From Puffinus mauretanicus (taxonomy: Eukaryota; Chordata; Aves; Procellariiformes; Procellariidae), in contig JAJKFH010002198.1 of the NCBI GenBank assembly GCA_023333565.1, forward strand, positions 1,426,001 through 1,490,000: a DNA stretch of 64,000 nucleotides. Direction: 5' to 3'. This document shows, piece by piece, positions 27,001-39,964 of the stretch; the stretch's first letter is position 1; each line of letters begins with the position of its first letter. The notes beneath the pieces are model-generated. The model did no database searches. It was not told the origin of the DNA and saw only the letters and a list, made by a program, of their open reading frames with translations. Both the position numbers and the translations under genes were made by a program.

Positions 27001-30000
27001 CTATCTTCTTTCTTTTTGCTTCATATAAGATGCATTGTCACTGTTGTCATAGAGTTAGCCTTTGAAATAGATTTCACAGAGTCCTTACATGTCAAGATGA
27101 AGACTGCAAATTATCTTCACAAGGACACGAGTGAAGCTTTAAATATTAATATTATAAGTTTGGTCTGAGTTGCCTATGCATCAGAAGGTTAGTGAGTTTT
27201 TGTCAGGGTTAGAATTGCCTCACTGGTAAACAAATGGCACATTTTTTCAAGTATACATTTATTTAGAAATGCACCTGTAGAATCCTTGCTGCACTGTGAA
27301 CTTCCTTCTAGCTACACTTTCCCTGTTAATTGTGTACAACGATGACTGAAAGGCTAAAAGATGTGCTTATACGACTTCCTTTTCTCAAGCACATTGAGCT
27401 TCATTTGCAGAGTGATCAGGAGGCAGTTGTTGTTTGTGGATTTGTTTTCTTTGAGTTCTTTGAGAAGGCTTAGGGCTAAAGAAGATCCCATTGCATGATT
27501 AAAGCCAGTCAGGTTTAGCCAGGTAAGCACATAAGAACTGTGAAAGCCTAATTCTGGGGTGAAGTGAAGGAGCTTATATTTCACTTTTGAGCATCGGGTC
27601 AGGTGACTCAGTAGCAAACAATGATACATCAGGAAGGAAAATTATTATATCAGGCAGCAGCTTGTGTTTCCCAGATTAAACTTCTTGAGCAAAATTAGAT
27701 GAATATTTTCTTTCATCATTCTAATTAAACTATTCTGCCCTTTTCATTGTCTTAGGTCATTGTTGATGAATGACAGAGAAGTGCCTTGAGTGCTGCTTCC
27801 CAAATATAATTAAATGAGATCTTTTTCAGTGGAAGAGATTATACATTTGATGAATTTAAAGCAGATAAAACAGAAATAGGGACTATATATATTGAAAGTT
27901 AAACTGTGCACCTGCATATGTTGGATTAGATGGTTTTGAATCTTTAATTGAAGCATTTTTTTTTAAATTTGCCCTTAATTTTCTTGAGTTCTTATGTTTA
28001 AGATTTAAGATGACCACAAAACACAAGTGATCTTTTAGATTTCTGTTCAAAAAAGGACAAGACAAATAAGAATTTTGTAGTCTAACAGATAACATATAGA
28101 ATCCCAGGTCAACTGTAACTAATTAGGAGTCTGTTGTTGTGTTGTATCTTGTTTCGGAACATTCCCACTCACTTATACGGTAATATTTGTACACTGAATT
28201 AACCAGGCAGTTCACAATGATGCTGTCAGGAGTGTGAGCTGCCTTTTGCACAGAGGGTGTTCGCTCCTGACATGGAACAATAATCTGAGCTAGATGTGCA
28301 GGGGAAGGTGTAATTTTGCAGTGGAGGCATCCTAGAGCTCACTTTGCTAATCAAAACCAGAGAACTCCCGCAGAGCTACAGTCTCTATCAAAGTTAGGTT
28401 TTATACAGTTTAGATTAAATGTTGTCCATGAAGCAAGTTTAGGAAAACATATGTGAATGTCAGTCAACAATTTATTCCATATACCCTCAAAAGACTGATT
28501 ACTGACAGCACTAGGAATGCTAGGCATTAAATGTTTGCACTCTTGTCCGCACCTCAGAAAGAGGTAACTGCATATCACTACCTGTAATATTATGTTCCAG
28601 AATTGTGTCCTACATTTGTAGTAATCCTTATTATAATGCAAATATACCTTTATCATGTTGCCTTATGTATTGTCTTCTAAACTTTGTCCCAGTGTAACAT
28701 ACATTATTATTCACTCTGCAGTTCTAGCAATATTCTTATAAGCTTACGCTGCATGTATGGTGTTTATCATCAGATTTACTTCTGTTCATTTCCATAGAAT
28801 ACCATGGCACCTATGGTTATAATTTACTTTATTGTTTAAAGCAAAGATATTCACTTGAATTTGAGTGACTTCTAATCCATTTAAGGGCTCAATAAGACAG
28901 TTTACCAACTGAATTTAGAAGGGGTTGAAAGAAGCCTTCACTTATATGGATAATAAATGTAGCGACAGATTCCATTTCATAGACAACAGTTTGTCTGCTT
29001 GACAATTTCTTCAGAACATTGTTAATAGCCTTTTCTATTTAAATAATTAAATTCCATGTCAGATGAAAGTCATTACAATGAAAATTGGTTCTTTTTTACT
29101 GTTACATTTGTACATTCTTTAATTCCGAGCAATAGACTCAGTCTTCCACATCTTGCTAACAATATCTACTTTTTGTGTGTACTTTCTGTTTCGGACTATG
29201 CCACTGGATTTGTGTTCCTTCGGTTGTTAATCTATGTACATGAAGCATGTGAACCTCCAGACACTCTCTGTATAAACAGGTTTTTCATGAGCAGTCAAAC
29301 TAATTGATTTTGTTTTCATTTTTGGTAAGGATTTTTGTTCTTTTTCCCTATGTACACCACTGGTGACCCCAGTTCCCTTTTGCTTTCCTGGCTCTATACA
29401 ACTCCCCCATTAGGCCAATTAATGCACAGCTGCAACTAATGCTGATTTGCTGTTTGTTCATTTGGGTCATTTGACTTCTGTGGAAAAAAGTGTGTAACAA
29501 AATGTTGTCTGTTAGTGTCTTTTCTCAACACAACCCAGCACGAACTTTTAATGAATCCTTTGGGAACCTGTTGGGGGGACGGAGGTGAGATAGAATTTTT
29601 TTTTTAAGATTTGACTAATAAAATAATACAAAATGCTCTGTCATGCAGAGTTTTTCATATGGAGTATGTTGGTGATTTAAGGAAAAAGGAAGGATAGTTG
29701 TAATTCATTTTATCACAATATCATTGAACATTTTGAGAAGTTAGATATTCAAAGAAAGAAAGATGGAAGTTATCTAATGTGTAAACTTCAATTATGAAAT
29801 GTGCAAGAATAAAAACTGGCATTGTCAGCCAATGACTCTAAATATTCTTTGTGTTTTCCAGTAAAAGGGCTTGCTGTTCATAGTTCACATGAAAGTGAAT
29901 CTTTGGGTTGGGCATAATTTATAAAATGTACAGGCCAAATTAGCCTAAAAAATTGAGTTGCAAAAAATGAGCTAATATAAAAAAAATACAGCAAAATAAT

Positions 30001-30582
30001 TTTAAACATTTTTATACCCACTCCATTACCTACAAAAAATCTTACGCTTCTGGGTCTGCTGTCTCCAGGGATGCAAAATTGCATCATGTGGTATTTTTTT
30101 TTCCTCTTCTCAAAAGAAAAGAAGGAATTTTTGCTTTGAACTTAAAAGCTCTATTTTTGTTTTGAACAAATTTTTTGAGAACTGTATCAACCCCTAGAAG
30201 GCTGTATGAGTCTATTTTGCTTTTATATGTGGTACAATACAAGTAATACAATCAAAACATGAAGTTCTATATCCAGCAATGGGTTTTAACTACTACTTTT
30301 AATTGCTTTTAACTACTTCAACTAAATCTCTTTGTTCTGCATTGGTATTTCTTTCTCCAGAAACTTTGAGCACGTACAGTTTTTTACTGTTGTCCCCAAA
30401 TAAATTACAGTAGCCTGTCCAATAAAAATATAGAATATAAATTATAAATTAAAAAAGAAATAGCAAGAGTGGACCTGTCATTCTGAGAGATTGATCTAGG
30501 ATTTCATGGAGAATTTATTTTAGAAAATAATTCTGGATTTCTTTATTCTTTCTTTCTTTTATTTTTTTTTCTCTGTGTTCAG
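24001..30582. other. Unique A+T-rich sequence, inferred RGS7 intron directly upstream of the exon
   Basis: No additional exon recognised: I searched by eye for the RGS7 exon that should precede MEDVIARM (human residues 1-26) and did not find it. Slightly G+C-richer patches at 25080-25340, 26770-26960 and 28190-28330 have no recognisable identity. The interval ends in the acceptor tract. Confidence 0.55.
30541..30582 (+). promoter_or_regulatory. RGS7: 3' splice site and polypyrimidine tract of the RGS7 exon
   Basis: An almost unbroken pyrimidine run, CTTTCTTTCTTTTATTTTTT-like, leads into CTCTGTGTTCAG immediately before the exon. This is a strong U2-type acceptor. It fixes the exon start and the transcribed strand. 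Confidence 0.88.
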
Positions 30583-30679
30583 ATGGAAGACGTCATAGCC
30601 CGCATGCAAGATGAGAAAAATGGGATTCCTATTCGTACAGTCAAAAGTTTTCTTTCCAAGATCCCCAGTGTCTTTTCTG
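30583..30679 (+). CDS. RGS7: RGS7 internal coding exon (N-terminal part, entry to DEP domain)
   Basis: A 97-base open exon that starts in phase 0 with ATG and ends after the first base of a codon. The 32 full codons read [16 protein letters not shown], then [16 protein letters not shown], which from memory matches vertebrate RGS7 from about residue 27 to 58, with a glycine split across the next junction. The paralogue RGS6 differs here (IEDIITKMQDD, then SVVTG), so RGS7 is preferred. RGS7 is a neuronal R7-family protein: DEP/DHEX domains bind membrane anchors such as R7BP and GPR158, a GGL domain binds G-beta-5, and the RGS domain speeds GTP hydrolysis by Gi/o alpha subunits. This exon supplies the start of DEP. 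The ATG is an internal methionine in the human protein, so the true start probably lies in an upstream exon outside the window. Codons look normal and there is no damage. Confidence 0.93.
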
Positions 30680-30685
30680 GTAAGA
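30680..30685 (+). promoter_or_regulatory. RGS7: 5' splice site of the RGS7 exon
   Basis: GTAAGA directly follows TTTTCTG. It agrees with the U1 consensus at +1 to +5 and leaves the reading frame in phase 1, which matches the split glycine expected at this RGS7 junction. Confidence 0.88.
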
Positions 30686-31297
30686 GTCAAAGTGAATTTC
30701 ATACTATTTAAAGTTTCTGCTCTACCTTATGTAAGGGGATGCTCAAACGGAAAACACTTTTAGCTGAATGCTATGGGGAATTCAGAGTCATCCGGTCTGG
30801 AGGAGACATTGATTATCCTTTGAATACTTTAATTATAGAAATTTTTGATGTTTCCCTCACACTGGAGTGAGCTTACGCAGAGATGTTTTTGTCCTGTAAA
30901 TTAAGTGAAGGGAATACTAATTTACTACAAAATGTCAATTATCTGAAGATGGCAATATTTTTATTGCAGAGTTTCTGCATTTCAGATCTGGTTTTTAGCC
31001 TGTTTTCGTGGCAAGTATGAGTTTAGCGTATAGGCCAGTACATGAAGATGAGAACTGCCATAACAGCAGCACAAAAGGAAAATCATCACTGCACTCTGCA
31101 ACTGATAGTGAATTGTGGCTGTAGACATTTATGACAACATTTATGATCTGCTTTTGTAGCTGGCTGCCTGTTCCCAAGAAGCTAAGACTGAGATGTCTGT
31201 GGTGATTTGCAAGACTGCTGTAAACTTTACAGCTAATCCAAGTCAGTAGTGTAATATGCACAAAAATCTGTCCATTTATTAATTAACTAGTATAATA

Positions 31298-31319
31298 TAT
31301 TTATTTATTTATTTATTTA
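31298..31319. repeat. TTTA tetranucleotide repeat
   Basis: Five consecutive TTTA/ATTT units. Ordinary microsatellite, probably length-polymorphic. Confidence 0.85.
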
Positions 31320-32364
31320 CATACTTTTATATCAATTTATGCATTTATATATGTGGATATGTATCTTTTTGTGCTACCAATGAGTATGGAGTTTCTTTGA
31401 AATAGATGCCATTGTTGAACCTACTTTTCCCATACTCTGGTAAGAGTTGTAATTTTTATAATGGAAAAGGTAATCCTTACATAGAAAGTATTTATAGAAG
31501 TTTGTACTGTCCAGAACAGCAAGAAGAATTCTATAGTTTAATTTTCAACCTTTGGAATGTTTTTGCTAGTGAATAATTCTGGCACAAAGAAGGAAAGAGT
31601 TTTAAGAGTGAACAAAATGTCTTCATGATTTTAGAAACTACTTGTACAAAAACTAGCCTCTGAAGAATGGACCTTTATTTCACATAAGTTATACAACATG
31701 GCATCCTATTAAATGATCCATATTAATTGTTATTCTCTGCCTTACCTTGTGTGCTATGAATTTCAAATTAGACAGACTGTGGTTATTCATATAGCAGGAG
31801 ACATTATTTAACAAAATGTTTTTTTTTTTTTTACTGGAATAGACATCATGCTTTTTAAGGTTGTGTTAGAATATATATACAGTAGCACACAGCAGTCACT
31901 GATACAATAATTTTTGTATTGAGGCATTAACTTTATCAACTGCAGGGGGAAAGAAAAAGCATAGGAGAATTCATTTTTTTCCCTTTGCAGATTTTCTCCC
32001 TCAAATACCAGGGCAGTAATTTTTGGTACACATGACTAAAAAACCCACCAGAGCAGCACAACTGTCATTTTAGTTCAATTAATCTACTTTCCTGTCAGTT
32101 CTCTCTCCTGGATGGAATCTGAACTCTTCAAACCTTCGTGCTGAGGGTTTCCTTTAATGTGCTAGGAGTTTGTGTATATGTAGCAAATGAATCTCAGCTT
32201 GAACTCAAAACTATTGATTGGTACGAAACATGGGAGTATTGTTGTCTAAGGATCGTGATGATAATCATGAAAATGTATATAATAACAGCTTATAGTACTG
32301 TTACTACTTTCATACTACCATATGAAAATGATGAAATCAAAAGCAGATGCTCTCCAGTTAAAAA

Positions 32365-32408
32365 ATATATATATATGTCTATATGTTCATATATATATAT
32401 CTGTGTGT
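32365..32408. repeat. AT-rich microsatellite
   Basis: Two runs of alternating AT (32365-32376 and about 32389-32400), separated by GTCTATATGTTC and followed by CTGTGTGTC. Imperfect, so older than the GT tract at 13.5 kb. Confidence 0.8.
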
Positions 32409-35400
32409 CTATGCATAAAAGCATGTATTATGCCCAGCCATCTGTCCAGGATTATGTCCCATAAAAATTGGAACTTTGCATTTGTTTGTTTATGGGGAGA
32501 AGCAAAATGGGTAGGTCTACCACAGTTAAGTCATGTTCCTGTATGCACTTAGAAAAGACCTGTAAGAGTCCTTTAAACAACTTGGAAAAATTAAGGATGT
32601 CCATAAATTATCTGTAGGAGTAGGGTCTTATGGGCTGGCACTTTAATTATGTTGTTATAAAAGCAATAGAGGTATTTTTATTTTTGTTTACTTTTATTTC
32701 ATAGTATTGCTTCTAAAAACAGTAGGTGAAAAACTAGTTGAAAGAGCAGTCACTTTTTAATGCAGAATTACTGACCATATCTATTTAAGGATTTAGCAAC
32801 ATTAGCAAAATCAGCCTGGGGAATGGTATCTGAATTTAACCTTTTAATAGAATGTTGTGATGATAATAAATAGGATGATGTGATTATATTATCTCATTTA
32901 CTGAGTCATTCCTTAAATGTTTTTACAAGTAAAATATCCACAGAGAAACATTTCAAATACAGATAATTCTCTATAGGCTGTACACATTGTTGTGCTTCAG
33001 AAAAACACAAAGAAAAACAATGCTAAGTTAAAGATTATTTCTCCTTGTGAAATTTTGAAAAAATGATCGATTATCTTTCTTTATATTTCATATATTCATA
33101 AAGAGCAAATAAGTTACTTGATGTTGATATTTGTACATTCGTTTTTGTGAGCAAGCTGCTTGAATTCAAACACACCATTTTTGTTTGAAAATTTCTTTCT
33201 TGAAATCTTTCAAAAGTAAATAATTTAGTTGTCTTTACCTGATTAAAATATGCTTAAAATGAGTTTGCAAGCTATTTGATGAAAAAGAATACAAACCCGT
33301 AGGTGTGTGCTAATTACTATTATATTTGTATCCACATTTAGGAGTGTATCAGATTGACTTTATGCAGCAAATTTATCTATGGTGTAAATTCACTAGAGAT
33401 GGTGAATTGCAGACTAATTTGGATAATAGCATTCCAGTCACCTACAAGCAGGAGGTGAAATGGATTGTGAAAAAAAATCCAGTCCTTGACTGAGCTCCAA
33501 TATATTGTATATGCCAAGATAAAAATCTCTGAAAACAAGGGGGTAAAAACAAAGCCATTGGCACCTATCCTGGTTCTATACCTCATTCCTTAGTGCTGAG
33601 TGATTTTTCCTAGCTGTTTAGCATTAATGATGTTAATGATATGCATTTGAGTTCTTTTGATAAAGAACTCTATATAAAATTATACCTCTTTTAATGCAAA
33701 TAACTATAGTGAACAACTTAGTATATTACGAAGTCTTTAACAGAAATGATGTGGCTTATTATACATAAAAATAAACAATTATTGGAGAGGGAAAAATGCA
33801 TCTTTGTCTAATTCCAAACAGGATTCAGCATAAAAGAATCAGTGGAAGTACAGCATTCGGAGCTGACTACTCTGACTTTTACTTGTGCTGCCTGCAGACC
33901 TGCAACCTGTTGTGCTCATCAAGTGAACATCTATAGTGTATTGTAGTATGTCATGACAAGCAAGAATAAATATCAAACACCCCAGAATTATTCTGTACTG
34001 TAGCTTGTTGGATCTGATGAGCTAATGGTTTCATTGCACTCAAAGCTTGTTTTACAGCAAGATTTGCATCATTCACTGTTGCAGAACAGATATTTACAGT
34101 CTCCATGCCCAGCCTTTTTTTTTTTTCATTTGAGTCAAATAACTACTACATGTGGCTTTTTCAGCATAATTCTATACTGACTCATCCTGACACTAGCTCA
34201 CTGCCTTCTGGGGCCATTGTAGCAGGATACTGTATGCCTATTACGATTTCAGCCAAAAATGTTTTTTTGTAAAAGACCCTAGTCTTTACAGAGTCTCGCT
34301 GAATTACCTCACCCAGCTAGTGCTTGTGAGGGTAATTACAATTAGGTCTTTGAACAGAGAGAACATACAATGTGCTATAGCAGATGGTCTTTGTAGTAAT
34401 GGTTCACTTCAAACTGAGTCACCCGCAATCTTACTTGCAAGTAGGCTCAGACTGGATGCAACAAATAGATGAATTTGCATGGATAGCTTTGCAGAAAACA
34501 GACTAATATACCTATGTACCCTACTACACTAATGACTGAAACCAGATTTGCTAGATTATATTTTAGATCTTACACTGGTCACTGTTAATGGAAATTCTGC
34601 TGGAAATTGTAGTATTGCTTTAGCCTTGACTGCTTAAGTGTATAAGCAACGCTATGGTGTAAACAATCATTGTTTGAGTAATAGCTTCCTGTCTTTGAGA
34701 ATGGAATAATCTATTTTTATTATGAACAATATAGTCTGCTTATGCCCATTCACATTATAATCTTGAGTGTGAAAATCACACCAGAGGTTGTGTTTTAAAA
34801 ATTGCATCGTTCTAAAAGTGTATCCTCTAGCAGAGCCTGAACTATCTCTGAACTGAACTGATTATACGTCAGGTGAACTGGAAGTTTCTTGAAGGAGGGA
34901 TTGAGTCAGTTTTCTCAGTAGCTTTAAGCATAGTTATACATCTGGGCATCTAAAACTGGGCTTGAAGATGACACTGAAGTAGTTTCCTATGTGGTTCTTG
35001 GGAAATTTGACTGTTTAATGCCAAAATTTTAGTTATCCCTGTCTATGGATCTAAGTCACTTTCTATGATCAATGCCTCAGTTTTCAGAAGGCACATGTTT
35101 AAAACAGTGGCTGATGGCTGACTAGACTACAGTAATGCAGGACCCCTTGTATGCCTGCAGCTTAGTCATAATAATGTTATTCATCAGATATATATTGTGG
35201 CTCTGATTTGAAACTTTAAAAGGTTCCAAGGAAAAAAAATAGGCAGGAGAGTTTGCTCTTTCTATGTGATTATGCATTTTGATGAACAAAAGAAGGGCTT
35301 GCTGTTGTTGTCTCCATGGTTTTAAAATGTTTTGGAGGAGTGAAGAAGATAGTTTATATAGACATCTTGCCAGTCAACAATAATAACTGCATAAAGATTG

Positions 35401-35712
35401 TCATGTGCATTCTTTACTAACACTGATTAGTATGAGTATTAGGAATAAAAAGAAGGCAATTTGCCTGGAACATGGTTCACCATTAGGCTTGGAAATGGAT
35501 AAAAAAAACTTGCTTGAAATGATGAATGTAGGGAGTCTGACATATGAATCATAGGGATTAGAAGGAGCTCTAAAATATCATTTTTATTTTTACTAAGGAG
35601 ACACAGCAAGTAAATGCCAAAGTTTTGCTGTTCCCTTTCAAGCAGAAAGAAGCATTCAGAGTTTACAGATAAAGCACTGCAATAGTCAAGGGTTTGTTTT
35701 GGGGGTCTTTGT

Positions 35713-35728
35713 GGGGTGGGCGGGTGGG
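35713..35728 (+). other. Canonical G-quadruplex motif with one-base loops
   Basis: GGGGTGGGCGGGTGGG: four runs of at least three G separated by single T, C and T loops. Another G5 run lies just 5' at about 35701. Short loops of this kind form very stable parallel quadruplexes. It is on the sense strand of the RGS7 intron, so the pre-mRNA can form it too. Confidence 0.88.
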
Positions 35729-38598
35729 TTGGTCAGTATTAGTACTGAAAGCTTCATAAGCTAATCATAACATGGATATTTCATTAAGACAGATGTAGTG
35801 ATATAGTGGTGTCTTATGGTCATTATGGAATATCAGTGTGATGCTTTATAGGACTTTAAAGTATATAATACTTGGATATGCTTGGTGATGAATAAAATCT
35901 GTGGAGAATGTGCCAATTGAATGGTGTGTAAGTGTGAATGAGGGACACTGTTTAGTGTTTTTATTGAAGGAGCGGGGAGAACTATGAGAAATGTAAGTTC
36001 AATTAAAGAATACATGCAGAGACAGAATAAAAAGTATTCAAGGAAAGCATGTTCATACTAGTTGTTACTGGCTGTTTCTGATGCATGGCTCAATAATTTT
36101 GGAAAGTAGTCACAGCTTGAACCAACAAAAATAGGAGAAGGAGATCAGTAGAAAGGTGTTTTTTTAACATCTCCTTCTGAGTTGAAGAGAAAGTGAAAAG
36201 ATTCATTTACCTTTCCCAGGAAAATATAATCCATGTGAAGTTTTTAGTTTTTTCTTATTCCTAGGTGTGAAGCTGATATTGTGCCTTTTCCATATAGATA
36301 TTGCATTTTCGCATTTTTTAGAAAGATTATTGCCATCCTATGCCATTTTTATTCATCGTTTTTCCTGATATCAGAAAATGGTTATTTCTCTTCTACCTAG
36401 GAAATTGTTAAAATAATGAGATGTTGCACTTTCATTAGCAAATGTATTCATATAATCATTAATTACCAGTCTTTATTTAAGCACTACTAGTAGTATGGTG
36501 GTTAAAAATAGAGAATTTATGTGTTTAAACATGAAAAAATCCTGCTGAAAAGGGGACTGGCAGTCTCAGTGGCCTGGTCAGATGTAGTGAGAGACCCCAG
36601 AGGAAAGCAGTGTCATAGTAGCTCATCTCACTCACAAATCACAGGTGGGTGAGCCCAAGGAATGAGTCACAGGAGCTACCTGCAACAACAGTATTGCTTG
36701 CTATATAGAGGCAGGCAGCAAAAAATAAAGAGCGGTACAGTGGGAATTGGATGACTCAGGGGACTAATAACAAGAAAGAGAGCGTTTCATCTGTCATTAG
36801 TTTTGATCTTCCCCAGCTGAGTAATGAGGTGTTAGCATCTGATGACTTTTCAGTGCTGCATGTGAAATGAGTTGATAGGTTTATCCACTTCAGTACTGGA
36901 GATTACCTACCTGAAATACAAGATAAAAGAGAAAGCTCTACTGCTTGGACTGACAGGAAAAAACCACAAAAGCATAACACCTCAATCATCTGGTACCTTT
37001 GAAGCAAAGTAATGTTGCCTTATAGGTAAATACAAGGATTTTGGAATTTCTATTTTTTGATACCTTTTCCAGAATAAATGAACCATGTGGGAGAAGCTAG
37101 GATTCCCATCTCCCAAGCCTCTAATTTTATGGACTGTTTTTTTTTTTTCCCCTCAGTGTCTCCAGTGCTGGGTCGATGACAGGTTCCTACTTTCTTGTTC
37201 TCTCCATTCCTTCATCTACCTTTTCTTGCATTCTCCTACAGGTATAATTTAGTAGAATCATTGCTGGTTTCTTTATGCCAAATCAGCCTCTTGGTATTTG
37301 CAAACAGGGCCTTCAGTGTTAAAACTGCAAGCTCACTGCCTTGATGAGGTTCCAGTCTTAGAAAAATGTTTTGATGAAAAGATCTGTGTCAGTACATGAA
37401 GGACAGAAGCTGGCTCATTCTCTCTCCTGTGTTTGTTCACAAGGGCAAATATGAGCAGGGACTTGCCATCTTTACAGTTTCACTTTTCAAAGCAGAACTT
37501 TTGAGAATAAAAAGTTAATAATCCTCTATCCCCAAGTGAATAGTTGGTTTGAAGTTAAAACACCAATGTCTCTTGTGTGTCGTTTCCATTCCAACACTTT
37601 GTCAGTGACTGATTTGCATTCAAATGTTCATGGTCTTTTGGGAGTGGATATTTTTAAGGAGAAAGCTGGTTCACTTATTTATTGATATCATGTTCATGAT
37701 TTTTAGAGTCATGAGTGGAAGAAATTGACTAAGTGGCACCGTAAGATTGGACATACAGTCATTTCAAAGTAGTGAGATAATTAACTGATTAATGAATGGT
37801 GCTTTGTGTGCTTTACCATTTCAGAAAACCAAAATGGATATTTGAGTGCTGTTTGCATACCTTCAGCTCTTGTTTCTGTTTGTTTGCCTGTCTGTCTTGG
37901 CTGCATCACTGGGATTGTAACTATGGCCAGAGAAGGGTGTCCTTAAGCTGCTTAAAACTTGACAGAACTTTTGTATTTTATGGAAAATCAGCTAAGTGAC
38001 AGCATTGCAGTTGTGAAGCTCAGACTGGCCATCTTACAAGCTGTGGTGGGCTGGGATCAAATAAGAACTGAATGCTCTTATTAACTTGAAATGAAAAGTG
38101 AATGAAAGAAATTAAGAACTGTTTCCAATAACTTTAATGCTCCAGGATGATTATGCTCTCCATTTTCATTTTAAGGCATGTGTTAATATCAGATCTTTAA
38201 TAAATCACTGTCAGAATTAAAAGCTTTTCAAAATGTGAAAGTATTTTCACTGGTTATTTTAAACAGAACAACAAATTCTCATTTAAAAGTTATTGCTTCC
38301 TCCTAACCAAACAACAACAAAAAATTGTATTCATATGTTTACCTTTCAATTCAGTGGTGATTGCCATTGGGAGCATTAGTAAAAAGAAGAAAATACAGTG
38401 AAGAAAAGCTGAGGCAATTTTGCAAAATTGTTCTAGGAAACTGAAATACACTGAAAACCCATTGAAAAGTCTTTTAAAGTAATCTGTGTGCAAAACAGTC
38501 ATCAGAAATGTCAGTTCCCTTAAAATCAGTAGATATGAAAAGCTTATTTTCACAGACATTTACAAAAGAAACAGGTCTAGAAGTCATGCATTGATGGC

Positions 38599-39188
38599 TG
38601 TCATTTTTTTAACCCCAGCTGGCAACTAAGCCCCACACAGCCACTCGCTCACTCCCCTCCGGTGGGATGGGGGAGAGAATCAAAAGGGTAAAAGTGAGAA
38701 AACTCATGGGTTGAGATAAAGACAGTTTAATAGGGAAAGCTGCTCACACAAGCAAAGCAAAACAAGGAATTCATTCACTGCTTCCCATCGGCAGGCAGGT
38801 GTTCAGCCATCTCCAGGAAAGCAGGGCTCCATCACACGTAGCGGTTACTTGGGAAGACAAATGCCATCACTCTGAACATCCCCCCCTTCCTTCTCCTTCC
38901 CCCATCTTTGTATGCTGAGCATGACATCATATGGTATGGAATATCCCTTTGGTCAGTTGGGGTCAGCTGTCCCAGGCGTGTCCCCTCCCAAGTTCTTGTG
39001 CACCCCCAGCCCGCTCGCTGGTGGGGTGCGGTGAGAAGCAGAAAAGGCCTTGGCTCTGTGTAAGCACTGCTCAGCAATAAGGAAAACGCCCCTGTGTTAT
39101 TAACACTGTTTCCAGCACAAATCCAAAATACATCCCCATTCTAGCTACTATCAAGAAAATCAACTCTACTCCAGCCAAAACCAGCACA
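38599..39188 (-). mobile_element. Solo LTR of an avian endogenous retrovirus (ERVL-like), antisense
   Basis: About 590 bp, starting TGTCATTTTTTTAACCCC and ending CCAAAACCAGCACA. It is the reverse complement of the LTR at 44405-44924: shared blocks include CAGTTTAATAGGGAAA (reverse of the ATTAAA poly-A signal block, signal at 38726-38731) and ATGACATCATATGGTATGGA (reverse of the enhancer/promoter block). No internal gag or pol sequence flanks it, so it is a recombined solo LTR. The flanking 5-mers ATGGC (38594-38598) and TGGGC (39189-39193) agree at only 3 of 5 positions, so the target duplication has decayed or the ends are off by a base or two. Family name is from memory. Confidence 0.85.
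38922..38929 (-). promoter_or_regulatory. CRE/AP-1-like palindrome in the antisense LTR
   Basis: TGACATCA on the + strand, TGATGTCA on the LTR's own strand. It sits next to a degraded TATA-like CATACAAA (complement of 38908-38915). The same arrangement occurs in the other LTR. Confidence 0.55.
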
Positions 39189-39922
39189 TGGGCAAAAAAT
39201 CTTAAGAATTGTTCTCTTGTTGTGAGATGGGAGATTGCTGGGAACATTCATCTTATTTGTTGTTCATCCACACGAAGTGCACAGCTTGAATGAGATGATC
39301 CCCTGTTTCCCAAATGCTGTGTAAGGCCTTACAGCTCAGCATGTTTTCAGAGAAATAGCTCTGGGGCTTGTTGATCGTAGATACAAATTTGTTCCTAACT
39401 TTTCCTCCTATGTTGTTTTGTCATGAAAATACTTCCCTCCCTTTCCTAGACCTTCTTTTTCCTAGCCTCCTTGCGCGTAAGATTTTGCCAGTGTTTTTAG
39501 TGGAATGGGGTTGCACCTTTGAAGTTTGAGTACTTTTAAAAGGAGTATGGAAAAACCTACTGCCTTCACTATGGCCAAAAATTTACCTAGTTTGCCACCC
39601 TTGACACCCAGTCTCTGGACACTGGTCATGTAACATTCATGGAAAACGTGGAGTGAAAAGGGAGTCCTGAATCAACCTCACATCAACCTGAAATTACCGG
39701 GAATTCTGCATTCTATCACAGCTTCACTTTTAAGTAGTTTGCCCTTTTTTTTCTGGCATAACACCAGTTAATAACTGTGGTTTTTTATGCTGTTTTTATA
39801 TCAGCAACAATGAGTAGTACTTACAGAAAACAGAGAAAATAACCCCCTATAACACACGCACACAAACATACATAGCATGCATATTTATGCCATATATATT
39901 TGCCCATGGAGGCAGTGCATAA

Positions 39923-39964
39923 TATATCAGCTTAAAAAAAACCCCACACTTTTAAGCTGATATA
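39923..39964. repeat. Perfect 15-bp inverted repeat with 12-nt loop
   Basis: Left arm TATATCAGCTTAAAA (39923-39937), loop AAAACCCCACAC, right arm TTTTAAGCTGATATA (39950-39964). Every pair matches. No flanking target duplication is obvious. Confidence 0.93.

Larger units (their letters stand above)
30680..38598. other. Unique A+T-rich sequence, inferred RGS7 intron directly downstream of the exon
   Basis: No further RGS7 exon seen: the next coding block (SDIVQWL, then the rest of DEP) was looked for and not found. Contains a TTTA repeat at 31298-31319, a TA-rich microsatellite at 32365-32408, a G-quadruplex motif at 35713-35728 and a cryptic exon-like segment at 37157-37241. Confidence 0.55.
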
